This document shows, in pieces, positions 33,175-45,540 of a DNA stretch of 64,000 nt. This DNA comes from Rhyzopertha dominica. Its lineage: Eukaryota; Arthropoda; Insecta; Coleoptera; Bostrichidae. The translations under genes were made by a program, and so were the position numbers. The DNA is taken from positions 3,348,002-3,412,001 of the forward strand of contig QCXZ01000138.1 of assembly GCA_025024175.1 (NCBI GenBank), read 5' to 3'. The notes beneath the pieces were generated by a model that made no database searches, had not been told where the DNA came from, and saw only the letters and a program-made list of their open reading frames with translations. Within the stretch, counting starts at the first letter, position 1; each line of letters opens with the position of its first letter.

Positions 33175-36100
33175 TTCATATAGTAATTCAATTTCAGGAT
33201 AACATCTCATAAATATAAAAATGTTTACTAGGAAATCATACCTACAGAAAATATCCCCTTCACAGCTTCACTTACAATATATTGCAGAGAGACCCATCTC
33301 GTAGGCACATTAGCCACATAAATTACTTCTCTTTGTAACCACCGTATATTACACATTGCTCCTAAAATACCAGGAAGGACTGCTTATTATCATGTAATGA
33401 TTTAAAATACATCAAGAATAACGTAAAATTTAGAAGCATAAATACGTGAAATTTTCTTTTCACACAGTTAATTGTAAAGATAAGTACAGAAGAGCATTGT
33501 CATTGTAATTACACGAAAATCTTTAAATTATTTTATTTTACTTAGAAAACAACACTTGTCCCTAGAAAAGTTAGCTTTAATGTATTTCGGAAAGATCAGT
33601 ACATGCATGACTACCTACATTAGATGTAAATGTTAACAATTCATTTAGGAATGTGAGCAAACTAGATCTGAACCTTTATGTTCTTGCTACAGAATGGTAT
33701 ACTTTTTCAATGACATAGAAGCGTTATTGACATTTTTTCTGCAAATTAAAGCATTAAGGATTCACACCTGAGACCTAGATTGACATAGCGACATGCACTT
33801 TATTAACCTTTAACTGCAGGTACAGGTGCATTTCATTCACTTAGAAACTTCAGTACTGCCTCTGGTTGGTTATAATGTCAGATATCATTGGTTCACTCAG
33901 TAGGAATGTATTAATCTTAATTAATTTTAGGTCAAATATTTATAATTCAGTGTGTAACATTTTAAAACCAGTTTTGCTTATATTATTAGATGGATATTGT
34001 GTATGCTATGAAGTGTATGACGCACCTGAAAGATAACAAACAATCATGAATAAGGTAGTTAATTATCTCAAAACTTTTAAAATTCTTAATAACCATATAG
34101 TCTATATAGGACATAACAATGCGTTCAGTGCTTACCAGACTTTTTATTGGATAATAAGGAATAGTTGCTAAAGAACTCAACTGCATCATATGGCAATACT
34201 TTTTGAATGGATCTTAAAATAACTTTAACCTTTCATTTTAAAGAGGCACTTGAGACACTGCAAGATTAATATCACAACTGACCCCAACAGATTTATCCCA
34301 CGACATGAAATTTGTAATCTAGGCGTTCCCTACAGGATAATCTTGTTAAGAAAAGCATTTGCTAGTAATAGCATACGTATATTAATAAGTGTCAGACATC
34401 TTAACATAAGTACAACAATTTATATGCCATTGTTTACTTATAGGTATTATTTTGCAATCATATGCCATTTTCTGATAGTTTACTCTTTCATTTTACAATT
34501 TGGACTTATTATGCGAAAATGTATACCAGTGTACATGCTATTGAGCACTTGTAGTTATCTATAATCACATTTTTCTTTAGAATTAGCTACTTAGGAAATT
34601 ATAAAAGCACAAATTTATTATACCTTCTTCTCTGTTAGCTTGTGTCTATAGATTTAGTGTTATTTCTGCCATTGTAATATTTTTAAAAGGAGGTACTCAC
34701 CACAAAAGAAGTGGAGTTCATATTCAACGAATATGTGCTCCTTCTCAACTACACCAAAATATAAATATTTTACTACGGTTAAGCAGGTTAAAGAGGAATA
34801 GTTAATCGAAAATTGAGACTTAATATGGAAAATATCGATCATTGTTATGAGATTGGTGTAATTTTATAGAAAAAGACCATACATAACCATCCTATATCGG
34901 GGCTCAAAATTTCATGAGACATTGCGATTTCTTAATTTCCTTAGTGGTTATGATTCTATTGCCATGCAGAATATGTTATGTAGACTTCTTACGACTATCA
35001 AAGCTACTTTATCTAAAAGTATAAAAACTCATGTTCGTTTATAGCCAACTAGTCAAATATATTGAGAAATCTTACACTTCCTCTGATAGGTAAATGTTAT
35101 TTTATTACGGAATATTCTTATTACGCCATTAAAACAATGTTAAAATTTGATTATTTAGTTGCATTTCACATATGAGTACTAGAGGTGCTTTGAGATTTGG
35201 TGTTTTTCGTTCTATAAAGCATGACATCAACACATAGATTGATTTAATACACACAGAAAGTAAAATATTTGGAATATATTTTTTTGCAGTAGCCGGTTTT
35301 CTGATACCTATCCACATCTTAACCCACAGAACTGGAGCTGTACGAATCGAAAATTTTGATACGAAACCGTTTTTTTTTATACGTGGAACGCATTTTTCTA
35401 ATAAAACCTGTTTTAGAAGATACCTAGTAGGCAGCGCATACCTTTACAAAACTTCTTTTATACTTCTGGTTAGATTTAAGCAAGCCGCATTTGATGTGAT
35501 CCCCAGGGGAGCAAGCATGCATCAGCAATTTGTATAAAGAAGATGATCGATTTAAATACATATTCTTTTATGTGAAAACACGGAGAGGAATGCTGAATTT
35601 TACCTTAAAATAATGCAACCCAGGCCCTACACCTGCCTGAAAAACAGAGTTTTGTTTTAATTCTTCTCTTCTTCCAGCTGAACCAGCACTAAATCACTTC
35701 TAATGAACAACAACTGTGAGAAAACAAAGTACGGTATACACCTGGCTGCTGATTACTTTAACATTCTGCATATTCATTGTGATCTAGTCAAACCCCGAGA
35801 TTAAGGAAGTTTATTGATTTTGTTGAAAGAAATTCTATAGCTTGCATATACCTTGTTTCATATATATTTAGACCTGGCTCTTTTTTTTTTCAAATCACGT
35901 AAAGTCGATAAATTCAAGACAATTGATACATAGCTGTTTCTAAATCCAGTTGTGGCAGTGGAGAACAAACGAAACTCACAATGCATACAACGCTACATCG
36001 ATCTTAATCTGTACCTATCAGAAGCATTTTAGGTGGAAATTAAACAGTAATTCTATGAAATGTGTGTGTTTTGCCAGTTTTCCTAGTATAAACTGCAAGA

Positions 36101-36283
36101 GATAGTTAGTTATGCAAACAACATAAAAAAGCCTGTTCATCAAAAGAGGCTTTAGCATATTTTCCTCGTATCATTGATATGTATTTCAATCCATTTTAAG
36201 TAATAAAAAGAAAGACATGTTGATCTTCAACGAGCCCAATCCATTGAGTCATTGATGAGATATGCAATTTTGGGTAAATTAAG
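33175..36283 (+). repeat. Large palindrome, left arm (about 3.1 kb)
   Basis: This arm is the reverse complement of 36446-39557. Paired positions sum to 72728 over most of its length, 72729 near the centre and 72732 at the outer edge, so only a few small indels separate the arms. Single-base differences also occur (for example near 35940 and 36212). The arm contains no recognised gene; the identical frames mirrored in both arms (34250-34564 and 38164-38478) match no family. It begins directly after the N gap. Confidence 0.93.
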
Positions 36284-36445
36284 GAAAAATAGCTATTTGT
36301 TTAATAAGGTAATGAAGTAAATTATTTAACACCGAGGCTGGCATTCAGGATTACGATTTCTTAAAAAAAAATGTAATAAACATGAAACTGCAACCAGCTA
36401 TATGTGGATATATAATGTAATCTCTAACTTCAAAAAGCTGTTTTG
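36284..36445. repeat. Palindrome spacer (162 bp)
   Basis: Complementarity breaks at 36284 (G opposite G at 36445). The unique 162-bp centre contains a T/A-rich stretch and no recognised feature. A spacer of this size is compatible with a real inverted duplication, but also with a fold-back join. Confidence 0.85.
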
Positions 36446-39400
36446 CTTAATTTACCCAAAATTGCATATCTCATCAATGACTCAATGGATTGGGCTCGTT
36501 GAAGATCAACATGTCGTTCTTTTTATTACTTAAAATGGATTGAAATACATATCAATGATACGAGGAAAATATGCTAAAGCCTCTTTTGATGAACAGGCTT
36601 TTTTATGTTGTTTGCATAACTAACTATCTCTTGCAGTTTATACTAGGAAAACTGGCAAAACACACACATTTCATAGAATTACTGTTTAATTTCCACCTAA
36701 AATGCTTCTGATAGGTACAGATTAAGATCGATGTAGCGTTGTATGCATTGTGAGTTTCGTTTGTTCTCCACTGCCACAACTGGATTTAAAAACAGCTATG
36801 TATCAATTGTCTTGAATTTATCGACTTTACGTGATTTGAAAAAAAAAGAGCCAGGTCTAAATATATATGAAACAAGGTATATGCAAGCTATAGAATTTCT
36901 TTCAACAAAATCAATAAACTTCCTTAATCTCGGGGTTTGACTAGATCACAATGAATATGCAGAATGTTAAAGTAATCAGCAGCCAGGTGTATACCGTACT
37001 TTGTTTTCTCACAGTTGTTGTTCATTAGAAGTGATTTAGTGCTGGTTCAGCTGGAAGAAGAGAAGAATTAAAACAAAACTCTGTTTTTCAGGCAGGTGTA
37101 GGGCCTGGGTTGCATTATTTTAAGGTAAAATTCAGCATTCCTCTCCGTGTTTTCACATAAAAGAATATGTATTTAAATCGATCATCTTCTTTATACAAAT
37201 TGCTGATGCATGCTTGCTCCCCTGGGGATCACATCAAATGCGGCTTGCTTAAATCTAACCAGAAGTATAAAAGAAGTTTTGTAAAGGTATGCGCTGCCTA
37301 CTAGGTATCTTCTAAAACAGGTTTTATTAGAAAAATGCGTTCCACGTATAAAAAAAAACGGTTTCGTATCAAAATTTTCGATTCGTACAGCTCCAGTTCT
37401 GTGGGTTAAGATGTGGATAGGTATCAGAAAACCGGCTACTGCAAAAAAATATATTCCAAATATTTTACTTTCTGTGTGTATTAAATCAATCTATGTGTTG
37501 ATGTCATGCTTTATAGAACGAAAAACACCAAATCTCAAAGCACCTCTAGTACTCATATGTGAAATGCAACTAAATAATCAAATTTTAACATTGTTTTAAT
37601 GGCGTAATAAGAATATTCCGTAATAAAATAACATTTACCTATCAGAGGAAGTGTAAGATTTCTCAATATATTTGACTAGTTGGCTATAAACGAACATGAG
37701 TTTTTATACTTTTAGATAAAGTAGCTTTGATAGTCGTAAGAAGTCTACATAACATATTCTGCATGGCAATAGAATCATAACCACTAAGGAAATTAAGAAA
37801 TCGCAATGTCTCATGAAATTTTGAGCCCCGATATAGGATGGTTATGTATGGTCTTTTTCTATAAAATTACACCAATCTCATAACAATGATCGATATTTTC
37901 CATATTAAGTCTCAATTTTCGATTAACTATTCCTCTTTAACCTGCTTAACCGTAGTAAAATATTTATATTTTGGTGTAGTTGAGAAGGAGCACATATTCG
38001 TTGAATATGAACTCCACTTCTTTTGTGGTGAGTACCTCCTTTTAAAAATATTACAATGGCAGAAATAACACTAAATCTATAGACACAAGCTAACAGAGAA
38101 GAAGGTATAATAAATTTGTGCTTTTATAATTTCCTAAGAAGCTAATTCTAAAGAAAAATGTGATTATAGATAACTACAAGTGCTCAATAGCATGTACACT
38201 GGTATACATTTTCGCATAATAAGTCCAAATTGTAAAATGAAAGAGTAAACTATCAGAAAATGGCATATGATTGCAAAATAATACCTATAAGTAAACAATG
38301 GCATATAAATTGTTGTACTTATGTTAAGATGTCTGACACTTATTAATATACGTATGCTATTACTAGCAAATGCTTTTCTTAACAAGATTATCCTGTAGGG
38401 AACGCCTAGATTACAAATTTCATGTCGTGGGATAAATCTGTTGGGGTCAGTTGTGATATTAATCTTGCAGTGTCTCAAGTGCCTCTTTAAAATGAAAGGT
38501 TAAAGTTATTTTAAGATCCATTCAAAAAGTATTGCCATATGATGCAGTTGAGTTCTTTAGCAACTATTCCTTATTATCCAATAAAAAGTCTGGTAAGCAC
38601 TGAACGCATTGTTATGTCCTATATAGACTATATGGTTATTAAGAATTTTAAAGTTTTGAGATAATTAACTACCTTATTCATGATTGTTTGTTATCTTTCA
38701 GGTGCGTCATACACTTCATAGCATACACAATATCCATCTAATAATATAAGCAAAACTGGTTTTAAAATGTTACACACTGAATTATAAATATTTGACCTAA
38801 AATTAATTAAGATTAATACATTCCTACTGAGTGAACCAATGATATCTGACATTATAACCAACCAGAGGCAGTACTGAAGTTTTCTAAGTGAATGAAATGC
38901 ACCTGTACCTGCAGTTAAAGGTTAATAAAGTGCATGTCGCTATGTCAATCTAGGTCTCAGGTGTGAATCCTTAATGCTTTAATTTGCAGAAAAAATGTCA
39001 ATAACGCTTCTATGTCATTGAAAAAGTATACCATTCTGTAGCAAGAACATAAAGGTTCAGATCTAGTTTGCTCACATTCCTAAATGAATTGTTAACATTT
39101 ACATCTAATGTAGGTAGTCATGCATGTACTGATCTTTCCGAAATACATTAAAGCTAACTTTTCTAGGGACAAGTTGTTGTTTTCTAAGTAAAATAAAATA
39201 ATTTAAAGATTTTCGTGTAATTACAATGACAATGCTCTTCTGTACTTATCTTTACAATTAACTGTGTGAAAAGAAAATTTCACGTATTTATGCTTCTAAA
39301 TTTACGTTATTCTTGATGTATTTTAAATCATTACATGATAATAAGACAGTCTTCCCTGGTATTTTAGGAGCAATGTGTAATATACGGTGGTTACAAAGAG

Positions 39401-39557
39401 AAGTAATTTATGTGGCTAATGTGCCTACGAGATGGGTCTCTCTGCAATATATTGTAAGGTGAGCTGTGAAGGGGATATTTTCTGTAGGTATGATTTCCAT
39501 AGTAAACATTTTTATATTTATGAGACATGTTATCCTGAAATTGAATTACTATATGAA
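36446..39557 (-). repeat. Large palindrome, right arm (about 3.1 kb)
   Basis: Reverse complement of 33175-36283 at roughly 99 percent identity by eye. Differences cluster toward the outer end, near 39150-39180 and 39450-39530. The arm continues without a break into single-copy DNA beyond 39557, whereas the left arm stops at the gap. Confidence 0.93.
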
Positions 39558-40490
39558 ACACTAACCAAAATAACAACTTATACTCATTATGTAACGCATA
39601 TTTACACTCTTTTTATTAGCTTAAATTTGCAGATTTATAAATGCAATACAAGATTTTCTGTAAATTTACAAAATTGTCAGTCAATTACGCTTTTCTCCGC
39701 AAATATACGTCTTTTTGTACAAATTCTTAGTATTTAATACAGGCATATTTGATCCTTTTTCTTATATATGCACTCATTTTCCCTGTAAGATGACACCAAT
39801 TTGTCTATTTATGTATTTATTGTTTCATAAATTTGGAGGTTAGCCTTTAAAAAACAAACTAGATGGCACACAATTCGATTATGCCCATTGATTTTAAATG
39901 ATATAATTTTTGTCAGAAGTTCATTTCCTTAACGAATTTGTAGACATTTATAAAGTGATCTCCATTATTTGGTAAAAAAAGACATGATAATTTGATAAAA
40001 TAAGAAGAAGGCATAGCATTAGTATAGGCACTAAAAATCAAAGTAAATATATCTGCGATATATTATTGTAGTTATTTGATTTTCGTTTATTTTTTATATT
40101 AGAACAATAATAGTATTAATGCTGCTGGACTTACAATAGGTAACTGACAGCGTTTTCTAGCTTTAACTATTACAATGAGGTTCAGTGACGGATATATAGG
40201 ATTATAAATAATGCATAAATGTGTAAGTTTTAGGGAGAAAAGGCATGAAAAGTTTTCTAATGCACATAAAAACTACTTGTTGTCTAATGTTTCTCCTGTG
40301 TAAAGCTCGTGTGTATGCATATATATCAATGCGTATCTTAGCTTCCCCATAGCTCCCGCTATCACTACGCAGAAATGAATGGCAAATGAAATGGGCACGA
40401 TATTGTCCAGTTCGGTAGTTTCAAGAAAATAAAATATTAATTTCTTATTTCCTTCGACGTTAAACTGTGTATTAATACTTATGAAATAAT
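39558..40490. other. No recognisable gene
   Basis: AT-rich; the 101-codon frame across the arm edge (39432) is unrecognised. Confidence 0.55.
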
Positions 40491-40493
40491 GCC

Positions 40494-40925
40494 AGTTTAA
40501 CACAATAAGTTTAATGCCCCCTTGGAATGCGAGCTAACTAGGAGGCTTTCGATATTGAAAATTTGAATACTTTTCGACAAATATCCCTTATATTTCTCGT
40601 TACCTTTTTCAAAAATTTACTGTGGAAACAGATTTTTCTTTAATGCATTGCTACATATTACGAGTTGTAAGTTTCAAAACGTTAGCAAGAAATTACATCC
40701 ACACGACATTACTACAAGGCTTTCATGTCAGTTTAACAAAATAAGTTTAATGCCCTTGGAATGCAAGCTAACTAGGGTGCTTTCAATATTGGAAATATAA
40801 ATTTAATGAAAATATATAAACAGATTTGAATATTTTTCGACAAATATCCATTACTTTTTTTAAGAATTTACTGGAGAAACAGGTTTTTCTTGAATTCTAT
40901 GCTATGTTGTAAATTTCGAAATGCT
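40494..40925. repeat. Diverged tandem duplication, period about 236 bp
   Basis: A unit starting CAGTTTAACACAATAAG near 40494 is repeated from about 40730 as CAGTTTAACAAAATAAG. Both continue through TTTAATGCCC, GGAATGC and CTAACTAGG blocks to TTTACTG and AAACAG blocks. The second copy carries a short insertion. No coding content. Confidence 0.75.
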
Positions 40926-41259
40926 ACCTATAATTTGTTAGACTTACTTGCTCTAAGTATCTATATCCTCAGCATAATTTCCATAAGACTGTTTTGATCA
41001 GATAATGCATTCATGTTCAAGAAACAAAAACGCAAGTGGTCTTAACTTCTCCACATCTTTACCATTTCAACCTTTTTCCAGCTGAAATAGGAGGAATTTG
41101 GGGTATACTAAGTACTAAACAGGAGTATTGTTGATGAATAAATTGTAATACTTTATAAAGCAAATGCCTTATAACGATTATCTTCTACCAATTCACCCCT
41201 AGAGCTCCCTGTGTATTCGATTACGGTCTTTAAACCAACCGATTCTGCTGGTTATGGTC

Positions 41260-42960
41260 ATAATCTTGTTCGAAACCAATTGGTATGCTTATTCGGCAAA
41301 CGTTTCTGGTTTTAATTTGTTTGTTGTAGATTATCAAACATTTTTATCACATAAATGTAATAGCAATATGTATTTTTCCCACAATCATTAAGACCGGTTT
41401 AAGTATAGCACATTATAAAAGAAACAGGTAACACCATTGTCTAAACAATATAAGTAAGGGATTATGACAAAGAAATCTCGTTATATTTTCTATCCATGTC
41501 AAACGCCATATATGCTATATGAGCATAAAATACAGAAAGAGATGTGATTAAAATCAAACATTATTTAATGTTAATTAATATACCGATTGCTAGTTGATGA
41601 AACTATATTTACAACACATCATGAAGTAGATTTTTGAGTAGTTTAGTTCTTTTAAACACATTTTCATCGTTCCTGATCGACTGTTTGCTTCTGCTCTCTC
41701 GATTTGTTTCTTGTATAATTATCAAATACATTTATCAGCATTGGTACTACTAAGAGACATATGTACTGCTAATTAGACAAAACGTATGCTGTGTCATAAT
41801 TTAAATAAGCAAGTGTTAGGGAGAAAAACAAGGAAATCGCGTCATTTTTCTATTTGTCAATTACCGTGAATGCTATGATAGACGATGGTAATAAGCAAAT
41901 CCTCAACATATAATAAATTCTAGTTATATTTAATAAAGTCCAAACAGCACTCATTTAAGTAAATTATTTCAATTTAATTGCAATCTCAAGAAATATATGC
42001 CTTTAGATGAACAGAATTAGTTAAAAAGCTGAAAATATTAACATTATTTAATATAATTAACACGCAGAATCTAGTAAAAAGGGGAATCACGATATACAGC
42101 GAAGTATGAACACAGTATATTTTTCAGCAGTCTAGTTGTCTTAAATGAATTTTTACCGTGCTTCAGCTTGCTCCATTTATGATTATCAACATACACAGCA
42201 GCAAGTATTTTTCCATTATTAGTAAGTTAAGTGAGTATTGTTCATTATAGAGAAAAAAAGTATGTAGTGGCATAATTTAAACAATCTAGTGCAAAAATAA
42301 TGAAAAAAACTCGCCAATTTTTTGTATATATTTAAAACGTTCCATATGCTGTGAAAACACAATTTCGTTTATTCTAATTGAACTTCAATCGCTTGAAATC
42401 CATTCTTTTATATAAAAAGAAGTGGCTACAAGTTAATAAGGCCGTATCACGACATATGGAGTACGAGGGTGGTTTTAGCAAATCGTAGATTCTTGCTAGT
42501 TTTATAGCATGTAGTTGGTTATTCTCAACCTACAAGATTGGTAACTGACATGCGAGTTATATTTAATAAAGTACAAACAAAACTGAATTAATTATTTCAA
42601 TTTAATTACAATGACATGAAACATATGCTTTTTGATGGACCGATATAGTTAAAAAGATGGCAATTTTAATATTATTTAATACAATTAGTACGCATAAGCT
42701 AGTTACAAGGAAATTCACGTTATACAACGAAGTATGAGCATAGTGTGTATTTTTAGTAGTTTAGGTACCTGCCTTAAACACATTCTTACTGTGTGTGTTT
42801 TGGTCTTCAGCTTGTTCCTTCTATGACTATCAATAGACATAATAGCAAGTATTTAATTTATTCTAATTTAACTTCAACCACTTGAAATCCATTCTTTTAT
42901 ATAAACAGAGTTGACTAACAGTCGTAGATTTATGCTAGTTTAGTAATTTTAAACTTATAT
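41260..42960. repeat. Ancient tandem repeats, period about 630 bp
   Basis: Segments beginning GTTATATTTAATAAAGT at about 41924 and 42556 align over roughly 240 bp. Shared blocks include TTATTTCAATTTAATT, AGTTAAAAAG, ACGAAGTATGA-like sequence and AACACATT. A third, more diverged copy covers about 41400-41690. A second pair of blocks, ending CTTGAAATCCATTCTTTTAT, lies near 42395 and 42881. No reading frame is conserved. Confidence 0.65.
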
Positions 42961-42985
42961 TCACCGTTTTGCTCAGCTATCTGAA

Positions 42986-43579
42986 CCTGCTGTGGTTTAG
43001 CCTAGGTTGTGAAATGACAGTTATTTAGCTCAATTAAGTCGTGCTGTAACCGTTATTTGACGTTTTTGCCACAAAATCACGGTTCAAATCTAGGAATACT
43101 CTTAGTATTAATTTGTTTATTCTCATTCCAGATAACTGATAATCATTGCATGCTGGTGGCTTTAATTTCTTATCTAGTGCATTTTTAAAGAAATCGTAAA
43201 CCTGCTGTGGATTAGCCTAGGTTGTGAAATGACAATTATTTAGCTCAAATAAGCCGTGCTGTAAACGTTATTTGATGTTTTTGCCACAAAATCACGGTTC
43301 ATATCTATGAATACTCTTAATATTAATTTGTTTATTCTTATTCCAGATAACTGATAATCATTGCATGCTGGTGGCTTTACATTCCTATTTAGTGCATTTA
43401 TTTAAGAAATCGCAAACCTGCTGTGGATTAGCCTAGGTTGTGTAATGACAGTTATTTAGCTCAATTAAGTCACGCTGTAACCGTTATTTGACGTTATTGC
43501 CACAAAATCACGGTTCAAATCTATGAATACTCTTAATATTAATTTGTTTATTCTTATTCCAGATAACTGATAATCATTG
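42986..43579. repeat. Three tandem copies of a 215-bp unit
   Basis: Units start CCTGCTGTGG at 42986, 43201 and 43417 (periods 215 and 216). The third stops short at GATAATCATTG near 43579. Each carries an ACGGTTCAAATCTA-type segment (ACGGTTCATATCTA in the second copy), resembling a polymerase III B box, about 100 bp into the unit. It may therefore derive from a SINE. Copies are roughly 93-95 percent alike by eye. Confidence 0.85.
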
Positions 43580-43810
43580 AAACCCTCCAGCAGGCCACAA
43601 CGAAAATCCATTGTATGAAATATGACAAAAAAATAGTATAAAACCATAGAAAAACATGGGCATAGGTAATTATTAACCATTTACTGTCAAAATGTGCTCC
43701 CTAAGCGGACTTAGCGGTAAGTTTTACCTAATATCCCATCTCAGTTTAAAAATGATAAATTGATGAGTGGCCCTACTCTTAAATAGACAAGAATAACTGC
43801 CGTTAGGTAA

Positions 43811-43985
43811 GTTTGCGTTTGGCGCAGCGGTAAGGTGTTGGATTGCCATACTGGAGGTAGCGGGTTCAAATCCAGCATTCGGCATAGTAAAAAAATCCCA
43901 CCTACCCCTGTCCTGGGGGTTGCCTATATATAGAGCATGGACCGCGGTACCAACCCCCACCATATCATAACAATGGTTAGGAGTA
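43811..43985 (+). repeat. tRNA-derived SINE
   Basis: A-box TGGCGCAGCGG at 43820-43830 and B-box GGGTTCAAATCC at 43862-43873, 32 bp apart, form a tRNA-like head. A G+C-rich body follows (ACCCCTGTCCTGGGGGTTG near 43903). The acceptor stem pairs poorly, so this is a SINE head rather than a tRNA gene. The 3' end is approximate. Confidence 0.65.
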
Positions 43986-44308
43986 CATTGGTCATATCGC
44001 CATGCATATTATATACAAAAGCAATATGTGGTAATAGCAAATAAATATTTCATATCAATTACACATCAGCAACCCACCTTCGCTGATATTGTCCCCCATC
44101 TCATTAGGGCGTAAAAGCCTCAGTCAGAAACAGGCTGGTATAAAATACAAATGTCAGTCACAACAGTTCACATCTCATTCCATCACACCAAATTCAAAAA
44201 AGTCGAATAAAAATAATTGACACTTAATAAATTCGCTAATTACCGTATGAACGTCATATTTCTCATCCCGTCACATTCAGCAAAAATAATCGAAAATTAA
44301 AAAAATTT

Positions 44309-44690
44309 TTGATTTCGAATTACACACATGCTCGATTGGACTAATATGCAAATGCGTAATTTTGCGCCCTCAAACGCCCCCTACTGGCTAATATGCAAAT
44401 GAGTGATACAAATCTCTCAAACTAGTACCCTAAAATTTAATAAACAACTCGAAAAGTATTATTTTCAATATAGCAGCAATATTGAATCCGGGGAAAATGA
44501 ATGCATCTAATAAGATACTATTTATCAACATGCAAATTCAAATCATTTTTTTAATAATAAGTTACTATTTATCAACATGCAAATCCAGTCATATTTCACA
44601 TGTAAAAAAAATCGAAAAAAAATTTTTTGGCCCAATTTTTTGATCGCGATAGCGAATTACACATGCTCACAGGCTAATATGCAAATTGGT
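44309..44690. repeat. Cluster of ATGCAAAT octamers in internal repeats
   Basis: ATGCAAAT occurs five times in 342 bp: 44345, 44393, 44530, 44577 and 44679 (start positions), all on the plus strand. Two lie in a 22-bp direct repeat (44516-44537 and 44563-44584). Others lie in a repeated module with GAATTACACA, CATGCTC and CTAATATGCAAAT (about 44315-44352 and 44654-44686). The octamer is the classical POU/Oct site, but the repeats may simply be internal structure of an unknown element between the two tRNA-like heads. Confidence 0.7.
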
Positions 44691-44740
44691 CCAGCTGTCT
44701 CATCAGAGGTCTACTTCTAACTATTTTCAAGAAAAGCTTC

Positions 44741-44813
44741 TGGCCTCATAGCTCAGTGGCAAAACAAGTGAGCATAAATCTGGAGGCTTGGGTTCGATTC
44801 TCGGTAGGAGCCA
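44741..44813 (+). repeat. tRNA-like sequence (SINE head or tRNA pseudogene)
   Basis: This 73-nt stretch has A-box TAGCTCAGTGG (44749-44759), B-box GGTTCGATTC (44791-44800), an acceptor-like pairing of TGGCCTC with the 3' GGAGCCA (six of seven), and a D stem GCTC/GAGC. The anticodon arm is poor and the T stem relies on wobble pairs, so a working tRNA is unlikely. The stretch CTGGAGG between the boxes is shared with the head at 43.8 kb. Confidence 0.5.
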
Positions 44814-44819
44814 ATAAAA

Positions 44820-45540
44820 TGTTATTGATAAATTTGCCTCAGTTCCCACGAAAATACACAATTTAAGAAAAGTTAATAGTCACAACTGTCACTAATGGTC
44901 AGAACAGAATGCACACTGTTTTCGGGATTTCAATTTTCAAAATATTTGAATAAATTTGTATTCTTTTGATTGTTTATTATTATTTTATCATATTGCGGTA
45001 TATTCAAAATTAAAAATAAATTATTTAACAAATGCTGTAAAAAATATACAATAAACCTTGACATCACATTTATGAAAATATATAATGCCGAAGTCAAACA
45101 TCTGGTATATCAATAAATAGTTTATTAGCCATGTTTTTATTACCAGATCTATTACTAACGAGTTTATGCCCATCTTAAGCTGTAGGTATTCGTTCTGCCT
45201 GAGAATATTCCCACAATCAGTCAAATAACCATTATTGAAGGTATGAAGGACAGGCATTAATCTTATCCGTATATTAAACATTCATTTACGTTATAATTTA
45301 TTAACCATACATCTATCAGCAGTAAAATGTAGGCACATAAACTTTAACAAGCATTTAAGATAACAGATAATTTTGTCAGGTAAGTGCATATTACTCAAAT
45401 GAATATGATAAACTTAATGAGCGTTAGTAATTTTGTATATACATGTTCAGATGCAACATTGTTTACGCTTGGTGTAGCGTTGCAACATTATTTTAAAATT
45501 TCATTACACTATTAGTTACAAGAATAATTTTTGTTGCGTC
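44820..45540. other. No recognisable gene
   Basis: AT-rich; an 86-codon minus-strand frame (45021-45281) is unrecognised. Confidence 0.5.

Noticed and set aside
34250..34564. 104-codon frame duplicated in both palindrome arms (also 38164-38478)
   Set aside because: Its apparent conservation is only the inverted duplication; the amino-acid sequence matches no family.
44741..44813. Functional tRNA gene
   Set aside because: Anticodon arm is poor and the T stem depends on wobble pairs; SINE head or pseudogene is more likely.
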